Shown here: one piece after another, positions 21,198-25,383 of the stretch
How positions within the stretch are numbered: position 1 is the first letter of the stretch
How the letters are laid out: the number at the start of each line of letters is the position of its first letter
IMG/VR virus record: IMGVR_UViG_3300030090_006030
Coordinates: 1 to 25,383 of that record
Strand: one strand, 5' to 3'
Source: a virus
Length of the DNA stretch: 25,383 nucleotides
Position numbers and translations under genes: made by a program
The notes under the pieces: model-generated
Told to the model about the DNA's origin: nothing
The model's input: only the letters and a program-made list of their open reading frames with translations
Database searches by the model: none

Positions 21198-21406
21198 TGG
21201 AAATGAGAATGAAAAAAGGAGATAGTTGGTGTCATATCCCTGACTATTCAAAACATACAGTAGAAGAAACAAAGAAAGGAGTAATTATTACAATTTATAC
21301 CTATAGCGGCAACGTTCATGAATATATCTGTGAAGATAAGGAAAGAACGAAGAACGGAGAATGGGCTAAAAGTTATAAAGAGTGGAAGAAGAATGGACTC
21401 CAGTAA
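21197..21406 (+). CDS. Small hypothetical protein
   Basis: 69 aa, cytoplasmic in character, with KKGDSWCHIPDYSKHTVEE, a beta-hairpin-like KKGVIITIYTYSGNVHEYIC and a Lys-rich helical tail. Two Cys and two His (WCHIP, VHEYIC) might bind a metal, but no standard spacing is present. It starts in a TAATG overlap and its end overlaps the homing-endonuclease gene by 14 bases. Confidence 0.7.
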   Translation: MEMRMKKGDSWCHIPDYSKHTVEETKKGVIITIYTYSGNVHEYICEDKERTKNGEWAKSYKEWKKNGLQ

Positions 21407-21725
21407 TGAACTAGCCTATTTAGCAGGCGTGTTTGATGGAGAAGGTTCCTTTGGAGTGTGGTCAAGAGGTAAAAATAAGAAAAAAGGATTTAGAGCCAGT
21501 ATAGAAATGACAGATGCAGATGTAATTATGAAATTTTTAGTTTATTTCCAAGCAGGGCAAATTATTTTTATTAAGCCTAGAAAAAAACATCACAAACCAT
21601 GCTACCGATGGAAAGTTGATTTAGAAAAAGCAGTTGAGATTGTAAGAAAAATGCTTCCTTATTTATCAAAGCGAAGACAAATACAGTTTCACGAAACCGT
21701 AGGTAAATATGAAGTTTCCCTTTGA
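21393..21725 (+). CDS. Single-motif LAGLIDADG homing endonuclease
   Basis: 110 aa from ATG 21393, preferred over 21318 because the upstream 25 residues are Lys/Arg-rich by-product of the previous gene and because GGAAGAAG lies just before. The motif LAYLAGVFDGEGSFGV (about residues 6-21) is a LAGLIDADG helix with its catalytic acidic residue in DGEG. Only one motif is present, so it would act as a homodimer. It continues IEMTDADVIMKFLV and CYRWKV. It is free-standing, not inside an intron or intein that can be seen. It overlaps its neighbours by 14 and 17 bases. Either an active mobile endonuclease or a repurposed DNA-binding protein. Confidence 0.85.
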   Translation: MDSSNELAYLAGVFDGEGSFGVWSRGKNKKKGFRASIEMTDADVIMKFLVYFQAGQIIFIKPRKKHHKPCYRWKVDLEKAVEIVRKMLPYLSKRRQIQFHETVGKYEVSL

Positions 21726-21909
21726 AATAAGAATAGCTATTTTAATTTTTGTAGGCGGTTGTCTGCCTGTGTTAATTACTCATTTTTATATGTGGGCCTT
21801 TGAGTGTGAATTTAAAACAGCTGCAACGTATACGTTTATTACTTGTATTCCTATAGCAGCGTGGATGGCTTCAAAGATTAATGAAAGGTGGCATGATGAT
21901 CGTGAATAA
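21709..21909 (+). CDS. Small two-helix membrane protein
   Basis: 66 aa with two hydrophobic segments, IRIAILIFVGGCLPVLITHF (about 8-27) and AATYTFITCIPIAAWMA (about 38-54), a short polar start and a charged tail (NERWHDDRE). This is the layout of small phage holins (class II: two helices), but no pinholin-specific features can be proven. It starts inside the endonuclease gene and ends overlapping the next. It is far from the M15 peptidase, so a lysis role is only a guess. Confidence 0.7.
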   Translation: MKFPFEIRIAILIFVGGCLPVLITHFYMWAFECEFKTAATYTFITCIPIAAWMASKINERWHDDRE

Positions 21910-22060
21910 AGAAGATTATGAAGTTTTAGGAGAGTGTATCGTGACTGACCAGGTTCCGGCAGCTTTGGTAGCGGACTACTTTGATGACGATAAGTTTAAA
22001 AAGTGGTATATGAAGCGATATGGACATAAAAGCAAGAGTAAAAAAGGCGGTCAATACTGA
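21896..22060 (+). CDS. 54-aa conserved small protein
   Basis: Starts at the second of two ATGs (21893 or 21896); AAAGG about 7 bases upstream fits the second. The body, KEDYEVLGECIVTDQVPAAL then VADYFDDDKFKKWYMKRY, is an acidic helical pattern that I recall in marine phage mini-proteins (DQVP, FHKWY.KRY). It is soluble and ends with a Lys/Gly-rich tail that overlaps the next gene by 41 bases. Function is unknown. Confidence 0.65.
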   Translation: MIVNKEDYEVLGECIVTDQVPAALVADYFDDDKFKKWYMKRYGHKSKSKKGGQY

Positions 22061-22217
22061 TAATATCCTTGATTTAATTGTGGATATGTCGCTTATTTTA
22101 TTTGATGTTTTAAGTTCGCCGATATTGATTGTTATGAGAGTAATTAGATATTTTTTTAATAAGTTTATAAGAGGATATTTTAAAAGAGGAATTAAGTGGG
22201 TTGTAAATAGAATATGA
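22020..22217 (+). CDS. Amphipathic or membrane-associated small protein
   Basis: 65 aa. Residues 14-45 (NILDLIVDMSLILFDVLSSP, ILIVMRVIRYFF) are strongly hydrophobic, then a basic amphipathic tail (IRGYFKRGIKWVVNRI). I recall this type (ISSPILIV.R.I) in pelagiphage-type contigs. It probably lies in or on the inner membrane. It overlaps the previous gene by 41 bases and the next by 4 (ATGA). Confidence 0.7.
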   Translation: MDIKARVKKAVNTDNILDLIVDMSLILFDVLSSPILIVMRVIRYFFNKFIRGYFKRGIKWVVNRI

Positions 22218-22315
22218 AAAAACTAATAGATAAATTTCACCTATGGCATCTGATGTATAGAACTGAGATTGTTATTTTTACGATTGGTTTTATACTAGGT
22301 GCTATAATACTGTGA
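22214..22315 (+). CDS. 33-aa single-TM peptide
   Basis: Starts in ATGA overlap: KKLIDKFHLWHLMYRTE followed by one transmembrane helix, IVIFTIGFILGAIIL, at the very C-terminus. The polar N-terminus plus tail anchor resembles conserved small membrane peptides I recall in marine phages (FHLWH.MYRTE). Translational coupling on both sides (next gene starts at the stop) supports it being real. Possibly part of a holin or membrane complex with the previous gene. Confidence 0.65.
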   Translation: MKKLIDKFHLWHLMYRTEIVIFTIGFILGAIIL

Positions 22316-22584
22316 ACTGCTGGCATTGTAACACAGAATTAATATGGGGTGGCGATCATGATCTTGAAGAAGAGAATGAAGACTATTCAATCGTTACCAA
22401 TTTAAGCTGTCCTGAGTGTCATAGCTTTGTAGAAGTTTATTACCCAAAAGGGTATAAAAAACAAGAAGCTGATTTTTCTGATGATTTAAAACATCATGAA
22501 GAAATGTACGGGGAACAGGAACAAAAAGAACTTAAGGAGTCTTACAAACAATCTTTAGTTAATAAAAAAGAAAGAAAATGTTAA
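22312..22584 (+). CDS. Zinc ribbon protein with GTG start
   Basis: 90 aa from GTG at 22312, overlapping the stop of the previous gene (GTGA). The two Cys knuckles CWHC (near the N-terminus) and CPEC (about residue 34) form a zinc ribbon, separated by an acidic loop GGDHDLEEENEDYS; then a highly charged helical tail (residues 45-90). This is probably a protein- or nucleic acid-binding adapter. I recall the form NCWHCNTELIWGGDHD in marine phages. It ends 7 bases into the next gene. Confidence 0.75.
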   Translation: MNCWHCNTELIWGGDHDLEEENEDYSIVTNLSCPECHSFVEVYYPKGYKKQEADFSDDLKHHEEMYGEQEQKELKESYKQSLVNKKERKC

Positions 22585-22796
22585 AAAGAATACACGTCAA
22601 TCAACACAATGTTAGAAGTAATAAGAAGAACGGGACCAACAAACCTGTGATTACTGTTAAAACATCTAAGTCTAATGACTATGCCCATCAAGTTGAGGTT
22701 CTAGGACCTAGTAAAGTTATCTATAGACCGGATAAACCTTTAAGCTGTGGAGCTAAAGTATGGATTGAGACAACCGCTGAGGTTATCTTAAAATGA
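22578..22796 (+). CDS. Conserved small protein
   Basis: 72 aa, basic. Starts LKRIHVNQHNVRSNKK, then PVITVKTSKSNDYAHQVEVL, GPSKVIYRPDKPLSCGAKVW. It looks like a small beta-barrel or beta-sheet domain (KRIHVNQH plus PVITVKT strands) and matches a small family I recall directly upstream of phage nucleases. It overlaps the exonuclease gene by 4 bases, suggesting a functional pairing with it, which is inference. Confidence 0.75.
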   Translation: MLKRIHVNQHNVRSNKKNGTNKPVITVKTSKSNDYAHQVEVLGPSKVIYRPDKPLSCGAKVWIETTAEVILK

Positions 22797-23470
22797 AATG
22801 GAATAAACTCTACAAGTATCCTCCCTGTACTCGTAGTACAACGGATGGTTTAAGAACTTACGCTGTGGGTAACGAAAAATTACCAAGTGTTACAACGATC
22901 TTACAAGCGACGCAAAGCCCTGAAAAACTTGAGTTTTTTAAGAATTGGCGTGCTCAGAAAGGCGTGGAAGAAGCAGACAGAATCAAGAATGAAGCGGCTA
23001 GTCGAGGTACGAATTTACATAAACATCTAGAGAAATATATTTTAGGCGAAGGACACGCTGATCTGACTGAAGAAGGTAAGTTAGCGAAAGAGATGTCTGA
23101 TGTTATTATTGAGAATGGTTTAAAGGATTTATCTGAAGTGTGGGGATCTGAAGTGACTTTACATTACCCAGGACTATACGCAGGTCAGACGGATCTTGTT
23201 GGGACCTATGATTATGAAGATTCGATTATTGATTTTAAACAGTCCAACCGTCCTAAGAGACGTGAGTGGATTGAAGATTATCTCATGCAACTAGCTGCTT
23301 ATGCTATGGCTCATAATACGGTTTACGGATCAGAGATTACGCAGGGTGTTATATTGATGTGTACACCTGATAAATACTTCCAAAAATTTCAGATTAAAGG
23401 TCGGGAGTTTATCAATTATCAGCATAAATTTCTAGCTAAAGTTGATCAATACTATAAAACTGTTGCATAA
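22793..23470 (+). CDS. PD-(D/E)XK exonuclease (RecB/Cas4-like)
   Basis: 225 aa. Motifs: SVTTILQAT start; GTNLHKHLEKYI (the GxxxHxxxE helix near residues 71-82); YAGQTDLVGTYD (catalytic Asp in QTD, about residue 131), IIDFKQSN (Asp-x-Lys, catalytic pair about 144-146), and WIEDYLMQLAAYAMA (QxxxY motif, motif IV). This is the standard RecB-like or Cas4-like fold of phage exonucleases, functionally like T7 gp6, which degrades host DNA or removes primers and recombines. It is the last of the small-gene operon; the repeat-rich region follows. Confidence 0.9.
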   Translation: MKWNKLYKYPPCTRSTTDGLRTYAVGNEKLPSVTTILQATQSPEKLEFFKNWRAQKGVEEADRIKNEAASRGTNLHKHLEKYILGEGHADLTEEGKLAKEMSDVIIENGLKDLSEVWGSEVTLHYPGLYAGQTDLVGTYDYEDSIIDFKQSNRPKRREWIEDYLMQLAAYAMAHNTVYGSEITQGVILMCTPDKYFQKFQIKGREFINYQHKFLAKVDQYYKTVA

Positions 23471-23695
23471 ATGTCACAGATTTGGGTTGTACGAGGGTTG
23501 TACGAGGTGCTTTTTACGTACAACCGAAAACCCAAAATGGACGATATTGTGGCAGAAATGTGGCAAGATTCGGGTCAAATGTGGCAAGATTTAGGCAGCA
23601 GGAGACAGGGAACAAGGGACTGGTACAACCCGAAAATCAAAAAAGCCTTATTTTACGCCAAAGTTGTACGACCTATATGTTTTTTAAAACATTGA
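23471..23695 (+). CDS. Uncertain ORF within the repeat region
   Basis: 74 aa starting one base after the exonuclease stop. The sequence has an internal 7-residue repeat (EMWQDSG then QMWQDLG) and ends with AKVVRPICFLKH. A second frame (23482-23703) is equally open, and the DNA is dominated by repeats (see the array), so an ORF here could be incidental. I include it because TAA-ATG coupling to the exonuclease gene and the clean start are compatible with a gene. Confidence 0.3.
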   Translation: MSQIWVVRGLYEVLFTYNRKPKMDDIVAEMWQDSGQMWQDLGSRRQGTRDWYNPKIKKALFYAKVVRPICFLKH

Positions 23696-23755
23696 ATTTT
23701 TGAAATCAGTACTTTAAAAACTCGTACAACCGTACAACTGGTACAACCGTACAGG
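23485..23755. repeat. Clustered GTACAAC direct and inverted repeats with AT-rich and GC-rich blocks
   Basis: Plus-oriented GTTGTAC at 23486-23492, 23497-23503 and 23663-23669; inverted GTACAAC at about 23518-23524, 23623-23629, 23724-23730, 23732-23738 and 23741-23747. The first two lie in a perfect 11-base tandem repeat (GGTTGTACGAG). AAATGTGGCAAGATT is repeated perfectly at 23556 and 23577. Between them is an AT-rich block (23672-23720) with a 7-bp inverted repeat, ATGTTTT/AAAACAT at 23677-23692. The array ends in GGGGCCGCGCGGG (from 23754). Candidate origin, packaging or operator site. Confidence 0.7.
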
Positions 23756-23827
23756 GGCCGCGCGGGACTTTTGGATTGGATTTTGTGCTTTGATATTTTA
23801 AAAAAACATATAGGGGTGTATTTTATA

Positions 23828-23983
23828 ATGACTGAAGAAAACTTTTTTGATATGTTCAATAGGGTACACAACCCAGACTATTATTATGCCAGTAAAAAGA
23901 TCAAAGAGAAAAAAACCAAAAAGAAAAAAACTTACAGTCGTAAGCCAACCAAAAGATTTCCCGTATTTAAAGTACAGAGTTGA
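23828..23983 (+). CDS. Small basic protein overlapping the next gene
   Basis: 51 aa from ATG 23828, with AGGGG about 10 bases upstream. Residues 1-25 (MTEENFFDMFNRVHNPDYYY) look like a real amphipathic helix; the rest is Lys-rich and coincides with the overlap with the next gene (98 bases, other frame). It may therefore be a short gene whose tail is a by-product, or a chance ORF. Confidence 0.4.
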   Translation: MTEENFFDMFNRVHNPDYYYASKKIKEKKTKKKKTYSRKPTKRFPVFKVQS

Positions 23984-24200
23984 ATGGATTGACATTATCG
24001 GTGACTCAGGATGGGCCGATGAGGATAAGTTTGATAAGATGACTCTAGCTAAACCGATTAATGAAGGATGGATTTATGAGAAGAATAAAAAACATATTAA
24101 GATGTTTGCTTCTTACGATAAAGATGAGGACGGTTATGTGTTTGGAGATCGTACTATGATTCCTAGATCATGTATTACAAAAATAACTAGATTGAATTAA
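23886..24200 (+). CDS. Conserved marine-phage protein
   Basis: 104 aa from ATG 23886. A very basic N-terminus (KRSKRKKPKRKKL) precedes a compact domain: YRVEWIDIIGDSGWADEDKF, KPINEGWIYEKNKKHIKMFA and FGDRTMIPRSCITKI, a pattern (WxDxxxxSGWA, GDRxxxPRSCI) I recall as conserved in marine phages. The basic tail may bind nucleic acid. It ends 14 bases inside the minus-strand terminase-like gene (convergent overlap). An alternative start further in would lose the basic tail. Confidence 0.75.
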   Translation: MPVKRSKRKKPKRKKLTVVSQPKDFPYLKYRVEWIDIIGDSGWADEDKFDKMTLAKPINEGWIYEKNKKHIKMFASYDKDEDGYVFGDRTMIPRSCITKITRLN

Positions 24201-24774
24201 CTTCTGCTAAATCTTTTTCTACTAACTCTTCTGTATCTTTTTCTGGCTTTTTTGGTTTTTGTTTTGATGATTCTGGGATACGCTTTTGTTGTTGAGTATC
24301 TTGTTTAATCTCTTCTGGTTCAGGTGTCACATTAATAATTGATGAGTATTCTTTCATAATATTTCTCATCTTATCTTCTAATTGTTCTGTTGTTAAATCT
24401 TCTAGCTTACCGGTTTTAATAATCTTTTGTTCAACATATAACCCAGCAGCCTTGCCTCTTGCCACTTCAGCATTTACCGCAGCAGACCAAGCACCTTTCT
24501 TTAATGCCTCCTGTCTAATCTTACCTAATTCTGCAATGTGTCTTTCGTAAGTCACACCATATTTCTTTTGATATTCTTCCCTGAGTTCACCTATGTATTT
24601 AACTACAAGTGGATACTTATTTGGATTCATAAGTTCTGAAGCTGTCACTCTCGCTCTGTCTTTCTCATACCCAGCATCAATGGCACACTGATAGGCATAT
24701 TTCCTACCTTCATTGCTAATTAGTTCATTAGCAAACTTGATTTGCATTTCTGTAAGTCTTTTTGGTACTCCCAT
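24187..24774 (-). CDS. terS: Terminase small subunit-like protein
   Basis: 195 aa from ATG at 24774 (an upstream TTG-type start at 24783 lies inside the promoter and is less likely). The N-terminus GVPKRLTEMQIKFANELI, then YQCAIDAGYEKDRARVTASE, is the Terminase_2/small-subunit signature (LT.kQ..F...., A...AGY..,A...A..L), a helix-turn-helix that recognises the packaging site. A helical middle region and a Lys/Glu/Gln-rich tail follow. It is transcribed opposite to its neighbours and is close to the repeat array, which makes that array a candidate packaging site. The large subunit is not in the window. Confidence 0.75.
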   Translation of the reverse strand: MGVPKRLTEMQIKFANELISNEGRKYAYQCAIDAGYEKDRARVTASELMNPNKYPLVVKYIGELREEYQKKYGVTYERHIAELGKIRQEALKKGAWSAAVNAEVARGKAAGLYVEQKIIKTGKLEDLTTEQLEDKMRNIMKEYSSIINVTPEPEEIKQDTQQQKRIPESSKQKPKKPEKDTEELVEKDLAEVNSI

Positions 24775-24776
24775 AC

Positions 24777-24805
24777 TTGACAATAAACGTAACTCGTCGT
24801 ATTGT
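24777..24805 (+). promoter_or_regulatory. Plus member of a palindromic divergent promoter
   Basis: TTGACA (24777-24782), 17 bases, TATTGT (24800-24805). The predicted start near 24812 is only about 3 bases before the ATG at 24815, so the transcript would be essentially leaderless. Confidence 0.7.
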
Positions 24806-24808
24806 CAA
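24780..24808 (-). promoter_or_regulatory. Minus member of the palindromic divergent promoter
   Basis: On the minus strand TTGACA (24808-24803), 17 bases, TATTGT (24785-24780). The terminase-like ATG begins at 24774, right at the predicted start, so this mRNA would be leaderless as well. TTGACAATA (24777-24785) and TATTGTCAA (24800-24808) are a perfect 9-bp inverted repeat. Confidence 0.7.
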
Positions 24809-24814
24809 CTGATT

Positions 24815-25057
24815 ATGATAAGTGGAAAGATGTTGGCTCAACAGCTAGAGAAATTCTTAACTTCACCCGTATGTCAGAATGCTAGAGTGCAAGTCAAATT
24901 ACCAACAGGAGAATTTAGATCTCCAGATGGTTTCTTTGATGTGAAGAAGATGTATTTGCTGCAAAATAACTTAATTGGTGCACGTGAAACACATAGGATA
25001 GTTCTAGAGATTACTCCAGAAAACTGGAAAATGAAGAAGCCAACTATAAAATTATAA
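24815..25057 (+). CDS. Small conserved protein
   Basis: 80 aa from ATG 24815; the longer upstream reading (from 24713) lies in the terminase-like gene on the other strand and has no support. The body has a short helix (LAQQLEKFLTSPVCQN), then strands: ARVQVKLPTGEFRSPDGFFD and RIVLEITPENW. I recall LPTGEF mini-proteins of this sort near phage terminase genes. It is driven by the palindromic promoter and starts about 10 bases after the -10. It precedes the resolvase-like gene by 21 bases. Function is unknown. Confidence 0.75.
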   Translation: MISGKMLAQQLEKFLTSPVCQNARVQVKLPTGEFRSPDGFFDVKKMYLLQNNLIGARETHRIVLEITPENWKMKKPTIKL

Positions 25058-25078
25058 AGCAGAAATTACGGCAAAAAC

Positions 25079-25383
25079 ATGGCAAAGCCGGAGACAAAAT
25101 TTTGGCAATATTGGAAGAAGAATACACCTAATATTTTGTGGACTAGGCTAGAAAATACTAGCAGTTTAGGAACACCTGATCTGTTGGGATATAATAAAAA
25201 TAACTTCTTTTTTACAGTTGAGTTAAAAGTAGCAAATAGTAATTCCGTTCGTCTGTCGCCACATCAAATTGCGTTCCATTTAAGGCATCCCAAGAATAGT
25301 TTTATCTTGGTAAAGCACCTTGCTTCTAGTCGCTTGAAACTTTATGAGGGATCACAGGTGAAGCAGCTTGTTGCTTGCGGCTT
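25079..25383 (+). CDS. PD-(D/E)XK nuclease, resolvase-like (partial, cut by window end)
   Basis: 101 residues are visible; the gene runs off the 3' end. Residues around LGTPDLLGYNKNNFFFTVEL and the following ELKVANS show the GTPD and E-x-K catalytic pair of VRR-NUC/Holliday-junction-resolvase-like phage nucleases, then VRLSPHQIAFHLRHPKNSFI, an SPHQ helix typical of that group. It would cut branched replication intermediates before packaging, in keeping with its position next to the terminase-like gene. It starts at ATG 25079, without a strong ribosome site. Confidence 0.8.
   Translation, partial: MAKPETKFWQYWKKNTPNILWTRLENTSSLGTPDLLGYNKNNFFFTVELKVANSNSVRLSPHQIAFHLRHPKNSFILVKHLASSRLKLYEGSQVKQLVACG

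Noticed and set aside
23482-23703. Second open plus frame in the repeat region
   Set aside because: Openness follows from repeated stop-free motifs; there is no ribosome site or coupling to the previous gene.
23771-23799. TTGGAT-N17-TATTTT as a promoter for the 23828 ORF
   Set aside because: The spacing is right but the -35 matches poorly (3 of 6) and the region is simple AT-rich sequence.
23653-23995. Two minus-strand ORFs around the repeat array
   Set aside because: Their translations are Cys/Lys- or Phe-rich mirror frames of repeats and Lys-rich plus ORFs; no promoter or ribosome site.
1-25383. tRNA, rRNA, CRISPR array, insertion sequence or integrase
   Set aside because: No cloverleaf-like segment, spaced-repeat array, transposase or integrase motif was seen on either strand by eye; a covariance-model search was not possible.

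Overview
The window looks like the replication, envelope and packaging part of a tailed dsDNA bacteriophage (or a phage contig from a marine metagenome). The DNA is clearly AT-rich, genes are packed tightly with ATGA or TAATG junctions, and almost every gene is phage-like. Several small proteins resemble families I associate with marine podovirus and pelagiphage-type contigs (SAR11-like or other AT-rich alphaproteobacterial hosts). That host assignment is inference from memory of family style; no search was possible.

Layout. (1) 1-5.6 kb, plus strand: end of a virion module, with a 334-aa protein carrying glycine-rich RIGG/GGR motifs, a 1448-aa protein that is probably an internal virion or DNA-ejection protein, and a 62-aa coiled-coil plus membrane-anchor protein. 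(2) 5.66-7.09 kb, minus strand: a SNF2-type helicase. It diverges from the next operon across a compact face-to-face promoter pair. (3) 7.14-14.64 kb, plus strand: the DNA replication operon, with two small proteins, a putative ssDNA-binding protein, an archaeo-eukaryotic-type primase, a UvrD/Rep-like SF1 helicase, a DUF3310 protein, a family A DNA polymerase with 3'-5' exonuclease (Leu at the E. coli Phe762 position) and a conserved marine-phage protein. (4) 14.63-18.88 kb: an envelope and lysis-like block. It has a 25-aa cationic peptide, a 51-aa metallothionein-like Cys-rich protein, two exported proteins (one with a striking Met/Glu/Pro-rich domain), a small lipoprotein, three membrane-anchored proteins and an M15 peptidase. 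(5) 18.88-22.80 kb: about 20 tiny, often overlapping genes (zinc ribbons, basic peptides, single-TM peptides, secreted Cys proteins, an RHH-like protein and a LAGLIDADG endonuclease), with one minus-strand secreted protein. (6) 22.79-25.38 kb: a PD-(D/E)XK exonuclease, then a repeat-rich stretch with many GTACAAC elements, a minus-strand terminase small subunit-like gene, a perfectly palindromic divergent promoter, and a second PD-(D/E)XK (resolvase-like) gene cut by the window end.

How it fits together. Primase, helicases, polymerase, SSB-like protein and two nucleases make a largely self-sufficient replication and recombination set. No RNA polymerase, integrase, DnaB or DnaG is visible here, so transcription appears to rely on host sigma70-type promoters. 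Good TTGACA-N17 promoters sit at each strand switch and at the start of the small-gene cluster, several placed so that the mRNA would have almost no leader. The most unusual items are the metallothionein-like gene, the helically phased repeat array at 23.48-23.76 kb, the symmetrical leaderless promoter pair at 24.78 kb, and the exported Met-rich protein lying near the Cys-rich one. No tRNA, rRNA, CRISPR array or insertion sequence was seen.
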